Source: JAJPKK01 sp963807015
GTDB taxonomy: Bacteria; Pseudomonadota; Alphaproteobacteria; Rhizobiales; Xanthobacteraceae
Reading direction: 5' to 3'
DNA: 64,000 bases
NCBI GenBank assembly: GCA_963807015.1
Contig: CAWEAS010000017.1
Coordinates: 1 to 64,000 of the forward strand
The translations under genes were made by a program, and so were the position numbers. The notes below the pieces were generated by a model. The model was not told where the DNA came from. It ran no database searches and saw nothing but the letters and a program-made list of their open reading frames with translations. Positions within the stretch are counted from its first letter, which is position 1, and every line of letters begins with the position of its first letter. This document shows, piece after piece, positions 1 to 8,075 of the stretch.

Positions 1-1432
1 GTCGACGTGTGCGAAGACGATACAGGAACGAGAAGGTCGGCCAGTTATTGGTGACTTTGCCCGATGCGGTTTTGTACCAGCTGGTGCATCCACCCAGCAC
101 AAGCACGGACTTCCGTAGGCGCTCGCGCAGCCCTTCGTTGAAGCGCTGTTGAACCTCGCGGCGCACTTCCATGCGCTGAATGCCGCTGCCAATGACGGCG
201 GCGACGGCCTGCAGCACATAGTGGAACTGGCTCTCCAGCATGTAGACCACGGAAGTGTGGGCGAGATTGGTGTTTGGACCATACAGCAGAAACAAGTTTG
301 GGAAGCCATTGACGCTGACGCCGAGATAAGCCTCCGCGCCATCCTTCCAAACCTCGTGCAGATCGCGGCCGCCGGTGCCGCGGATGCGCATCGGCGCAAG
401 GAACTGGGTCGCCTTGAAGCCGGTCGCAAAGATCAGCGTATCCACCGCATGGCGACTGCCATCGCGGGTCTCGATCCCGTCGGGCGCAATTTTCGTGATC
501 GGCGAAACGATGAGTTCCACGTTGTCGCGAGCGAGTGTCGCGAACCAGTCGCTGCTTTGGAGCCCGCGTTTGCAGCCGAGCGAATAGTCGGGGATGAGCT
601 TTGCTCGCAACCGCTCGTCGGGAATTTTGGCCTCCAGGCCGGTGCGAAACAGCCGCTGCGCCCGCCGGTTGAGGGGCACCAGATCGAAATTCAGAAACCT
701 CGCCTCGTTGCGGCAGTAAAGCATCGCGCGTTCAAGCCGCCGCAAGATGGGGAAGCGCTTGTAGCGCGCTTGTTCGACCGGGTCATAGATCTTGTCAGGT
801 TTCGGTCGCACGTAAGCCGGTGAGCGCTGAAAGACACACAGCTTCGCGACGCTGTCGGCAATGGCTGGCACGATCTGAATTGCCGACGCGCCGGTGCCGA
901 TCACAGCCACCGACTTGCCCCTCAGGTCGTGATCATGGTTCCACTGCGCCGAATGAAACTGGACGCCGGCGAAATCCGCGAGACCTGCAATTTCCGGGAT
1001 TGCCGGGCCGTGAAGTTGCCCGACAGCAGAGATCAAAATGCGAGCCCGATAGCGGACATCCTTCGTCTGCACCTCCCAGTGACCGCTCCTGTCGTCGAAA
1101 TTGGCCGCAAGCACCTGCGAATTGACACGGATATGAGGACTGACGCCGTACTTGTCGGCGCAATGCCGCAGGTAGGCGAGGATTTCCGCTTGAGGCGCGA
1201 ACTTCCGACTCCAGGGATAATCGGTCTCGAAAGAATACGAGTAGAGATGCGAGGGTGCGTCGCACGCGGCGCCCGGGTAAGTGTTGTCGCGCCAGACTCC
1301 GCCGATGTCGGCACCCTTCTCCAAGACAAGAAATGACCGGAACCCGGCCGCCCTCAGATGGATCGCCATGCCGATGCCGCTGAAGCCGGCGCCAATGATG
1401 ATGACGTCCGTCTCTTGGGTCTTGTTGTTCAT
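1..1432 (-). CDS. Baeyer-Villiger-type FAD/NADPH monooxygenase (3' end outside window)
   Basis: The reading frame starts with ATG at 1432 and runs open through the left edge, so the C-terminus is missing; about 477 codons are present. Translation gives an N-terminal FAD Rossmann motif (GAGFSG, about residues 15-20), a second NAD(P) Rossmann motif (GTGASA), and between them FAGVQFHSAQW, which fits the type I Baeyer-Villiger fingerprint FxGxxxHxxxW. Such enzymes insert oxygen next to a carbonyl or oxidise soft heteroatoms using NADPH and O2. It lies downstream of the marR gene on the same strand, with a palindromic operator 34 bp before its start. The substrate is unknown; a divergent importer suggests an imported organic acid, sulfonate or ketone. 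The family call is firm and the substrate is open. Confidence 0.88.
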   Translation of the reverse strand, partial: MNNKTQETDVIIIGAGFSGIGMAIHLRAAGFRSFLVLEKGADIGGVWRDNTYPGAACDAPSHLYSYSFETDYPWSRKFAPQAEILAYLRHCADKYGVSPHIRVNSQVLAANFDDRSGHWEVQTKDVRYRARILISAVGQLHGPAIPEIAGLADFAGVQFHSAQWNHDHDLRGKSVAVIGTGASAIQIVPAIADSVAKLCVFQRSPAYVRPKPDKIYDPVEQARYKRFPILRRLERAMLYCRNEARFLNFDLVPLNRRAQRLFRTGLEAKIPDERLRAKLIPDYSLGCKRGLQSSDWFATLARDNVELIVSPITKIAPDGIETRDGSRHAVDTLIFATGFKATQFLAPMRIRGTGGRDLHEVWKDGAEAYLGVSVNGFPNLFLLYGPNTNLAHTSVVYMLESQFHYVLQAVAAVIGSGIQRMEVRREVQQRFNEGLRERLRKSVLVLGGCTSWYKTASGKVTNNWPTFSFLYRLRTRR

Positions 1433-1465
1433 CTCGGCGGTTCCTTGGCAGTCCCTTTAGTATAT

Positions 1466-1482
1466 AGCTTTATGATAAAGCT
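1466..1482. promoter_or_regulatory. Perfect inverted repeat, probable MarR operator upstream of the monooxygenase
   Basis: AGCTTTAT-G-ATAAAGCT is an exact 8-bp inverted repeat around one base. It is AT-rich in GC-rich surroundings and lies between the marR stop codon and the monooxygenase start. The size and symmetry fit a MarR dimer site. A related, imperfect copy sits in front of marR itself. Confidence 0.7.
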
Positions 1483-1521
1483 AATATCAGAGCCGTCTCC
1501 ATGCGCCGCCGCACCAATTCA

Positions 1522-2088
1522 CTAGGCCTGAGGGCGACCGGCCGGTTCCGGACGATTGGTTGCAGCGAAGGGGCGCGGCTTTGTGGCAGCTAGATGCCGC
1601 AGCAGCGTGATCGCACGATCGCCGCACGGCACGAGGTCCTTCACCATGCGCCCCATCCGCCGAAAATCATCCCGCGTCATCGCCTCGAACAGCAGCGCAT
1701 TCACAGGCCCCTGAATCTCCGCGATTTCGGCGAGGTGCCGCCTGGCCTTCGGCGTCAGTTTCAACAGCACCCGCCTGCGATCCTCCGTGCTCTTTCGCTT
1801 CCTTACCAAGCCTGCCTCCGTGAGTTTCCCGACCTCGATGGTCACGAAAGAACCGGACAGGTGCAGATGCTTGGCAACGGCATTGACGCTGACGCCGCGA
1901 TCGCCCTGCTGATGCGCGATCGACACCAGCATCGCAAAGCCGCTCGCCGTCAGCCCGAGCCGCTCGCCGTAGCCCGCGCGCACTTCGTTCATGCGGACGA
2001 CGAAGGCGATCAGGTCGAAAATGAATTCACGGAATGCATGGTCTGATCCGTCGACCAGCAATTCCTTCTTGTCGACGGTCACGCGCAT
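1522..2088 (-). CDS. MarR-family transcriptional regulator
   Basis: A 188-residue protein with a winged helix-turn-helix of MarR type: a region reading VNAVAKHLHLSGSFVTIEVGKL for the recognition half, then KRKSTEDRRRVLLKLT, the conserved basic wing with the D-R-R-R motif. I chose the ATG at 2088. An upstream in-frame start at 2202 would swallow the operator-like repeat at 2179-2195, while the MarR fold begins soon after 2088. The gene precedes the monooxygenase on the same strand and diverges from the ABC importer. MarR proteins usually repress their own and adjacent genes until a small aromatic or lipophilic ligand binds. The regulated set here is probably monooxygenase, marR and importer. 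Confidence 0.88.
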   Translation of the reverse strand: MRVTVDKKELLVDGSDHAFREFIFDLIAFVVRMNEVRAGYGERLGLTASGFAMLVSIAHQQGDRGVSVNAVAKHLHLSGSFVTIEVGKLTEAGLVRKRKSTEDRRRVLLKLTPKARRHLAEIAEIQGPVNALLFEAMTRDDFRRMGRMVKDLVPCGDRAITLLRHLAATKPRPFAATNRPEPAGRPQA

Positions 2089-2178
2089 GAAAAACCCTGC
2101 GAGCCGATTGCGGCTGGTGAAATCAGCGACATCGCAATCGCCGATGTACGCTTGGATGGAAGCTGGACAGCGGATATT

Positions 2179-2214
2179 AGCTTTGTTAGCAAGCTTGTCC
2201 ACAGTAGCTTTTAT
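2179..2214. promoter_or_regulatory. Second MarR-type operator region in the marR / ABC divergent promoter
   Basis: AGCTTTGTTAGCAAGCT (2179-2195) matches the perfect operator at 1466-1482 in its outer halves (AGCTTT...AAGCT). A further half-site, AGCTTTTAT, follows at 2206-2214. It lies about 90 bp before the marR start at 2088 and about 20-55 bp before the importer ATPase start at 2234, so one bound dimer could control both directions. Confidence 0.55.
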
Positions 2215-2233
2215 CGGCGTGACGGTCGTCCCG

Positions 2234-3016
2234 ATGGATCAGAACCTGCTCACGATCCAGCTTGCCACCAAGGTCTACTCCTCGCGGGGCGCTGATCCGA
2301 TCGTTGCGTTCAAGGATATTTCGCTGACGCTGGGCGTCGGCGAATTCGTCAGCCTGCTCGGGCCTAGCGGATGCGGCAAGAGCACATTGTTGCGTTGCAT
2401 TGCCGGTCTCGAACCGGTCACGACTGGATCGATTCTCTTCCGTGATCAGCCGGTGCGGTCACCGCCGTCCGGCCTTGGTGTCGTGTTCCAGCGGGATATC
2501 CTGCTCGATTGGCGAACCATTCTCGATAATGTGTTGATTACGGTCGAATTCCTTGGTCTGCGCCGGAGCGACTATGTCGACAAGGCGATGGCGCTCCTCG
2601 CCCTTTACGGTCTTGCCGGATTTGAGCAGCGTTTCCCCTGGGAGCTGTCAGGCGGGATGCGGCAGCGCGCCGCCATCTGCCGTGCGCTGGTGGACGAACC
2701 GGCGTTCCTGTTGATGGACGAGCCGTTTGGCGCGCTCGATGCGCTGACCCGCGATCAGCTCAATGTCGAATTGCAGGACCGTTGGATGATGGACAAGAAG
2801 ACAGTGCTGTTCATCACCCACGGTATTTCAGAGGCCGTATTCCTGTCCGATCGCGTCATCGTCATGGATCGTCATCCGGGCCGCATCGCGCGCGAGTTTG
2901 CGATCGACATGAAGCGCCCGCGGCCGCTCTCGGTCCGCGATAGCAGCGAGTTCATTGGTTACAGCGCGGAAATCCGGGACGTCATCGCTGCAAGCGGCGC
3001 GATGAGGATCGAATGA
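2234..3016 (+). CDS. NitT/TauT-family ABC transporter ATP-binding protein
   Basis: A 260-residue ABC ATPase. Walker A is GPSGCGKST, the signature LSGGMRQR and Walker B FLLMDEPFGALDA, followed by a D-loop and the switch histidine in FITHGI. The motif set and the downstream permease and binding protein place it with SsuB/TauB/ThiZ-type importers of sulfonates, nitrate or pyrimidine precursors. The ATG at 2234 was chosen; a GTG five codons upstream is also in frame. The stop overlaps the permease start (ATGA at 3013-3016), showing translational coupling. A MarR-like operator lies just upstream. The exact substrate cannot be read from sequence. Confidence 0.9.
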   Translation: MDQNLLTIQLATKVYSSRGADPIVAFKDISLTLGVGEFVSLLGPSGCGKSTLLRCIAGLEPVTTGSILFRDQPVRSPPSGLGVVFQRDILLDWRTILDNVLITVEFLGLRRSDYVDKAMALLALYGLAGFEQRFPWELSGGMRQRAAICRALVDEPAFLLMDEPFGALDALTRDQLNVELQDRWMMDKKTVLFITHGISEAVFLSDRVIVMDRHPGRIAREFAIDMKRPRPLSVRDSSEFIGYSAEIRDVIAASGAMRIE

Positions 3017-3804
3017 TCGGACGTCGCGCGCTTCGGTACGAGGACTTCGCCGAGGTCGTTTGGATCAGCCTCGTCATCGTCGCGATCTGCTTGGTGTGGC
3101 AGGCGGCCGTCATGTTGTTCGCGATCCCGCAGTTCATCCTGCCGTCGATCGGCGATGTCCTTGGCGCGATTTACGAGGAGCCGGCTTTTCTCGCGCGGCA
3201 CGCCGCCTACACGACCCTCAATGCGCTGCTGGGCTTCGTAGCGTCGGCCGTACTGGGCGTCCTGATCGCGGTGGGGATCGTCTACTCCAAAATTCTCGAT
3301 CGCATATTCTTCACGGTTCTTGCCCTGATGAACGGCATTCCCAAGGTGGCTCTGGCGCCGCTGTTCGTGATCTGGCTTGGCACGGGCATGCAACCCAAGA
3401 TCGCCATCGCCATGCTGATGTCGATCTTCACGATCGTCGTCGACACCGTCATCGGCCTGCGGTCCGTCGACGTTGAAATGATCAACATGGCGCGGGTCAA
3501 GCAGGCGAGTTCCTACCACGTCCTCAGCAAGATTCAGTTTCCGCACGCGCTGCCGCATCTCTTCAGCGGACTTAAGGCTGCGATGTCGTTCGCCATCGTG
3601 GGCGCGATCGTCGGTGAGTACGTGGGCGGCGACAGGGGGCTCGGTTACGTCATCCTGCTGGCGCAAGGCAGTTTCGACACGCCGCGCGCCTTTGCCGCAA
3701 TCCTCATCCTTAGTATTGTCGCTACGGTCTTATTCTATCTGGTCGTCATCGCCGAGGGCTGGATCCTGCCCTGGCACGTGTCTCAACGGCACAAAGCAAA
3801 ATAA
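3013..3804 (+). CDS. NitT/TauT-family ABC transporter permease
   Basis: A 263-residue inner-membrane protein with about six hydrophobic helices and the cytoplasmic coupling (EAA-type) loop around KIQFPHALPHLFSGLKAAMS, as in SsuC/TauC. It overlaps the ATPase gene by four bases and is followed after 20 bp by the binding protein, so the three genes form one transporter operon. It would form a homodimer carrying the translocation path. Confidence 0.9.
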   Translation: MIGRRALRYEDFAEVVWISLVIVAICLVWQAAVMLFAIPQFILPSIGDVLGAIYEEPAFLARHAAYTTLNALLGFVASAVLGVLIAVGIVYSKILDRIFFTVLALMNGIPKVALAPLFVIWLGTGMQPKIAIAMLMSIFTIVVDTVIGLRSVDVEMINMARVKQASSYHVLSKIQFPHALPHLFSGLKAAMSFAIVGAIVGEYVGGDRGLGYVILLAQGSFDTPRAFAAILILSIVATVLFYLVVIAEGWILPWHVSQRHKAK

Positions 3805-3824
3805 CAGCTTGCTTGGAGGGAGGA

Positions 3825-4832
3825 ATGATGTCGGTTGCACAATTCGGTCGCGCGCTCTTTGCGACACTTCTGCTCGGTTGTTGCAGCAGCGTGGCGCAAG
3901 CCGCCGAGCGACTGAATGTCGGTCTCGCCCTCTTTCCGGGTGCGACTAATGCACCGCTATTTTTGGCGCTGGAAAAGAAGTGGTTCGCTGACGCCGGGCT
4001 TGATGTTTCGGTCCAGGATGGTCGCGGCAGCGCCTATTCGGTGCAAGTCGTCGGCGCCGGACAGATCGATGTCGGCGAGGCGGAGTTGAGCCCGATGGCG
4101 TCGGCGTTGGAGCGCGGCGCGAAGGTCGTCGCCATCGCGCAGATGTTCCACAAGAGCGCGATGTCGGTGATCGTCGATCGCGATTCGGGAATCGTCGCCG
4201 GCGCCGGACTCAAGGGCAAGAATATCGTCGCACTCGCCGGCGGCCCCTGGGTGCAGGTGCTCGATCCGTATTTCAAGCGGGTCGGCCTTAAGCGCGACGA
4301 CGTGAATATGATCTTCGTCGACGGCGGCGCCCTCGCGACCACCTACACGTCACGCAAGGCCGACGCCATGATGACGACCGGCCCGTGGTTCATGCCGTAT
4401 GTCGATCCGGTCCGCCCGTCGCGCAAATTCGACGCATCCGATGCCGGAATTGTCTTTCCAGGCGTGGGCTGGGTGGTCAATCGCGACAGCATCGAAAGCA
4501 AGAAGGCTGCGTTGACCAAATTCGTTGCCGCGCAGATGCGGGCGATCCGTTACATTTATGACGGCCACGAGGATGAGGCGGTCGCGGCGATGGTCGCTGC
4601 CCGACCGAACGGCAAGCTCAACACAGTCGCGCTGCGCGGCCAGATCGTCGCCTATCGCGACTACTGGAAGACCCCGGCGACCGCCGACAAGCCCGAGGGC
4701 TGGCAATCCGCCGAGGAGTGGGCCGACCAGATCAAGGTCATGGAGGAGGCGGGCGTGTTGAAGCCGGGCCGCAAGCCGGCGGACTTCTTTACCAACGAGC
4801 TCGTGGACGCCGCCGAAAAGACCCTCCATTGA
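3825..4832 (+). CDS. SsuA/ThiY-like periplasmic substrate-binding protein
   Basis: About 335 residues with an N-terminal Sec signal peptide (LLLGCCSSVAQAAE, predicted cleavage after AQA). The mature part begins RLNVGLALFPGATNAPLFLALEKKWF, typical of the NMT1/SsuA/TauA family, with later family features such as the GGALATTYTSRKADAMM segment. The start is the ATG at 3825 (or 3828) behind a strong GGAGGGAGG ribosome site; a TTG at 3813 lies inside that ribosome site and was rejected. It supplies ligand to the ATPase/permease pair just upstream. Candidate ligands are sulfonates, aromatic acids or pyrimidine-like compounds. Confidence 0.88.
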   Translation: MMSVAQFGRALFATLLLGCCSSVAQAAERLNVGLALFPGATNAPLFLALEKKWFADAGLDVSVQDGRGSAYSVQVVGAGQIDVGEAELSPMASALERGAKVVAIAQMFHKSAMSVIVDRDSGIVAGAGLKGKNIVALAGGPWVQVLDPYFKRVGLKRDDVNMIFVDGGALATTYTSRKADAMMTTGPWFMPYVDPVRPSRKFDASDAGIVFPGVGWVVNRDSIESKKAALTKFVAAQMRAIRYIYDGHEDEAVAAMVAARPNGKLNTVALRGQIVAYRDYWKTPATADKPEGWQSAEEWADQIKVMEEAGVLKPGRKPADFFTNELVDAAEKTLH

Positions 4833-4963
4833 GAATGGGCGTAATGGCACAGGATGCCTGTGCGAAATGCCCCTGTTTCCGGGCCGAACGCTGACGCGCC
4901 AGGATCGTCTGCTACTACCGATATGGAAATCATTCTGTACCCGAACCTCACCACAAAGCTAAG

Positions 4964-4990
4964 AAAAAACCCCGGTGAAGTTCACCGGGG
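4964..4990 (-). terminator. Rho-independent terminator for the L,D-transpeptidase gene
   Basis: CCCCGGTGAA-G-TTCACCGGGG (4970-4990) is a perfect inverted repeat. Read on the minus strand it is followed by six T residues (A-tract at 4964-4969 on the plus strand). It lies about 55 bp past the stop of the minus-strand gene ending at 5045. Confidence 0.85.
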
Positions 4991-5044
4991 CTTCGATCGA
5001 TGCAGTGTATCGATGTGGTGTTTCGCTGAGCGAAATCTTGCGGC

Positions 5045-6421
5045 TTACCGCAGCAGCGCGATGAAGTCGGTATCCTTGCCGGTCTCGCGACCCAGGCCAT
5101 CGTCGCCGATCAGAAGCGATGCACCCGCCTCCATGTAAGGCGTGACCCGCGCCAACACTTCCGGCGGCAACTCGATCCGATCGAGAGCCTGAAGGGCGGC
5201 GCGCTTCTGTGCCTCCTGCGGCAACATCCCGGTGCGCTCGTTGCGCGTCACGGTCCGGGTGCGGCCCCTGACGGTAATCGTCTCGGTCGTCGGGTGCTCG
5301 GTCGCCAAGGACACTGCGATCCAGCGGAAACCATTGCCGTCCGCAGTGCGCGCGGCGGTGAAGACATGGGTCCCGAACGGCTGGTCACGATTCGCGATCG
5401 TCACCGGAACGTCGAACAGCGGCTCGAAGCCCTTGCGGACGAAGAGCTTGCCTTCCTTGCGGCTGACGAACAACGAAATGAAGCCCGCCTTGATCATCGG
5501 CTTGTCGGGCTTTGCCAGCGGCAGCGGAATGCGGTCCGCCGGCGCGAGGCTCGCGAGCATCACCGGCGGCGTCTCCCTGGCGGCGGTCGACATCAGGGCT
5601 GGCACGGCGCCGTCCGGCTTCGTCGAATCGGCAGTCGCCGGCACGATCGTGAGCACGCCTGAACTCGGCGGGTCGATGGTGTTCGCCGCAGGCTTCACCT
5701 CGGCGGTAACCGCCGGCGTGGCCGGGGCGGCTGCTTCGGGGACAGCCTCGGGCTCCGGAGCGGGCGGCGTCGGCTTCGTTCCGATCGCAGTCAGCAGCTT
5801 ATGGCTGATGTCATAAGGCGTGACCTCGCCCGGCGAGACGATGACACGCACGCCGAGTTGCGTCATGCCCCACAACCGCGTTGCCATCGCGTCGGGCAAG
5901 CGGATGCAGCCGTGAGATGCCGGATGGCCGGGCACCACTCCGAGATGCAGCGCGATGCCGGACCAGGTGATGCGCTGCATGAAAGGCATCGGCGCGCCGC
6001 TGTAGATATTCGAGTGGTGATAGCGGTCCTTCTGGATGACGCTGAACACACCCATCGGCGTCGGATGTCCGGGCATGCCGGTCGACACCGACGACGACGC
6101 GATCGGATTGCCGTCGTCATAGACCGTGACGTGCTGGTTGCCGATCGAGACGGCGATGATCAGCGGACCGACTGGCGGCGGCGGCGCGGCGGGCTTCGCC
6201 GCCTTCGTCGTCGTCCCCGTGGGCTCGGACGAGCGGCGGGCGACGGGCGCTGCCCTTCTATATCGGTATGAGTAAGGATCGCCGTAGCTGTAGCCCCCAC
6301 CGTAATAACCGTAGCCGTTATAAGCGGCGATGGCGTGGTTCGGCACAGCGGTCAGGCAGAGGCCGAGCGACGCGGCTGCTGCGGTCCACCCAAGGCCCTT
6401 ACGGGTCGCCGATTCTCTCAT
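5045..6421 (-). CDS. L,D-transpeptidase (YkuD/ErfK family), tandem-domain form
   Basis: A 458-residue exported protein with a signal peptide ending near PNHAIA. A Tyr/Gly-rich stretch and a Pro/Ala linker come next. The YkuD domain (about residues 88-205) carries the catalytic SHGCIRLP motif with Cys about 172 and an upstream HLG histidine. It would form 3-3 peptidoglycan cross-links or attach proteins to peptidoglycan in the periplasm. After a long Pro/Ala linker, residues about 312-355 read like the first strands of a second YkuD fold (LFVSRKEGKLFVRKG, then QPFGTHVFTA), but no second HGC motif follows. A clear terminator lies downstream. Confidence 0.88.
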   Translation of the reverse strand: MRESATRKGLGWTAAAASLGLCLTAVPNHAIAAYNGYGYYGGGYSYGDPYSYRYRRAAPVARRSSEPTGTTTKAAKPAAPPPPVGPLIIAVSIGNQHVTVYDDGNPIASSSVSTGMPGHPTPMGVFSVIQKDRYHHSNIYSGAPMPFMQRITWSGIALHLGVVPGHPASHGCIRLPDAMATRLWGMTQLGVRVIVSPGEVTPYDISHKLLTAIGTKPTPPAPEPEAVPEAAAPATPAVTAEVKPAANTIDPPSSGVLTIVPATADSTKPDGAVPALMSTAARETPPVMLASLAPADRIPLPLAKPDKPMIKAGFISLFVSRKEGKLFVRKGFEPLFDVPVTIANRDQPFGTHVFTAARTADGNGFRWIAVSLATEHPTTETITVRGRTRTVTRNERTGMLPQEAQKRAALQALDRIELPPEVLARVTPYMEAGASLLIGDDGLGRETGKDTDFIALLR

Positions 6422-6468
6422 TTTAATTCCCCTTGAACGCGCGGTAGGAACTTTTGGAAAGACGAGTC

Positions 6469-7167
6469 TCAGAACCGATAGTTCAGGCCGACCTTCAGCA
6501 TCTGGATATTTCGGCTCACGCTGAGATTATCGGCGGCCGGGGCGAACACCGTCGAATTGACGTTCCAGGTGTTGAGGCCGAGGTAGTCGTATTCGATCTT
6601 GGCGGACCAGTTCGGCGTGAAGCCGTATTCGATGCCGGCGCCCACGAGCCAGCCGCTGTTGGTGTTGGAAGCGGACACTGCCGCGCCGGTGAGGTTGTTG
6701 GTCACCGTCGCGCTGTTGTTGACCCAGCCGCCGCCGGCCTTGCCGTAGAACAGCCAGTTGCCGGACGCGACGCCGAAGCGCGCCGCCAAGGTGGTCACCC
6801 AGCTGGTGTTCGCGCTCGCGGTCACGAACCCGCCGGTCCGCGACGCATTCAGCGCGGTCGCGTCGAAATCCCACTCGGCGCCGAACACGAAGTTCGAGAT
6901 CTGGTAATTGTAGCCGACCTGACCGCCGCCGATGAAACCGCTCTTGCTGTCGCCGAGGCTTGCGCCGGTGAAGCTGTCGGTCATGGTGCCCGACGCCCAA
7001 CCGGCCCCGAGGTTGCCGCCGACGTAGAAGCCGGTCCAGTTGTAGATGAAGATCGGCGCCGGAGGCGGCATGTAGGGGATGGGCCGGCCGAGATCGGCCG
7101 CAGAAGCCCCGTATGCGCTGGCCAGCAGTGACACAGCCGCGGTGATCGAAATCGAAATGTTACGCAT
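6469..7167 (-). CDS. Omp25/Omp31-type outer-membrane beta-barrel protein
   Basis: 232 residues with signal peptide (ISITAAVSLLASAYGASAA), then the family hallmark NWTGFYVGGNLGAGW. Alternating amphipathic strands follow (FGAEWDFDATAL, GIEYGFTPNWSAKIEYDYLG), ending in the barrel-sorting C-terminus KVGLNYRF with terminal Phe. This is the common alphaproteobacterial surface porin-like family (OMP_b-brl). The GC-rich proximal region has no close operon partner. Role: envelope structure, possibly stress-related. Confidence 0.88.
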   Translation of the reverse strand: MRNISISITAAVSLLASAYGASAADLGRPIPYMPPPAPIFIYNWTGFYVGGNLGAGWASGTMTDSFTGASLGDSKSGFIGGGQVGYNYQISNFVFGAEWDFDATALNASRTGGFVTASANTSWVTTLAARFGVASGNWLFYGKAGGGWVNNSATVTNNLTGAAVSASNTNSGWLVGAGIEYGFTPNWSAKIEYDYLGLNTWNVNSTVFAPAADNLSVSRNIQMLKVGLNYRF

Positions 7168-7384
7168 GTTCCCCCTCCACCCAATGAGATGCCCCTATTG
7201 GCTTAGTGTCCTGAGGAGGCGGATAGGTTCGAAGGGGTTCACGATTTTGAATCGTTTTATCGAGGTGTGACCCGGAAGCCACAACAGACCGATATGGATC
7301 AGCGCCGAGACGCGGCTGCCCGAAGCGCCCGCTTGTGGCCGCGGTGTCACTGAGCGCTTCCGGCGGAGCCCGCTCGCCTTCGAG

Positions 7385-7620
7385 GCAAATGATCGTCAAC
7401 GGGGCGACGCACGTGCGTCCGTTCGACGAAGACATTGCCGGTGCACCCGCGCGTTTACATGATCAACGGATTTTCCGCCCATGCCGACCAGCGCGAACCG
7501 ACCACCTGGCTGTCGCGCATCAGCGGCGTTGTGGCGGCCGTACTCCGTCCCAGCGAAGAGAGCGCCATGCGCGCCCTCGCAGGCTTTCTCGGCAGCATGC
7601 GGGTCGGATGCTGCGCATTA
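7385..7620 (+). pseudogene. Relic of a beta-CASP metallo-beta-lactamase nuclease (RMMBL domain)
   Basis: Two frames carry pieces of the C-terminal RMMBL signature. MIVNGATHVRPFDEDI (7389-7436) ends where another frame picks up with HPRVYMINGFSAHADQ, then TWLSRISG and SEESAMRALAGFL (to about 7605). The invariant GFSAHADQ block is unmistakable, yet the frame shifts at least once and there is no upstream catalytic domain. The rest of the 7168-7658 interval shows no gene. Confidence 0.55.
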
Positions 7621-7658
7621 AGGACCGAGTCAAAATCTGACCGCAGGCGGAGCACGCC

Positions 7659-7997
7659 TCAGTGCGAGATCATCCACGGCCGGCTTGTGGGAAAGCTCTT
7701 CGTTCCGCCCTTGCCGCGTTTCACCATCCGTGAGGTCGACGGCGAACAGCATGAGCAGCCGGCGCGGTGGCTGCCTTTCATCGACGACAGCGTGCGCGGC
7801 GCATTCGCGCTGCGCTCGTTGGTCGCGTGCGCGAGCCGCAGCTCGGCCGAGGTATTCACGCAGCGCGGTGCGGTCAGGATCACGCGCGGTGCGCTACGCC
7901 CGCATTCTGGGCAATCGGACGGCTGTTCGAATTCCGACATCGCGCGCATCATGGTGAAGGGGCCGCAGCGCTTGCACATGTACTCGTAGACCGGCAT
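7659..7997 (-). CDS. fmdB: FmdB-family zinc-ribbon protein
   Basis: About 112 residues. The N-terminus is the FmdB signature MPVYEYMCKRCGPF with a second CPECG knuckle, together a four-cysteine zinc ribbon. The ATG at 7997 was chosen because the family starts exactly with MPxYEY; upstream codons add unrelated residues. It follows the formamidase gene on the same strand, the arrangement from which the family was named (Methylophilus fmdABC). FmdB is thought to regulate or assist the amidase; the mechanism is not established. The C-terminal half is poorly conserved and low-complexity. Confidence 0.85.
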   Translation of the reverse strand: MPVYEYMCKRCGPFTMMRAMSEFEQPSDCPECGRSAPRVILTAPRCVNTSAELRLAHATNERSANAPRTLSSMKGSHRAGCSCCSPSTSRMVKRGKGGTKSFPTSRPWMISH

Positions 7998-8075
7998 GGC
8001 GCATGTCCTTTCGTGAAATCTGCATTCAGTTGATCGCTGCGGCAGCACGATGCCGCCGCAGCGGAGGAACCATTT

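Noticed and set aside
7435..7989. 184-codon plus-strand frame as a gene
   Set aside because: Its first third is the beta-CASP relic and the remainder is antisense to fmdB; no single protein family fits it.
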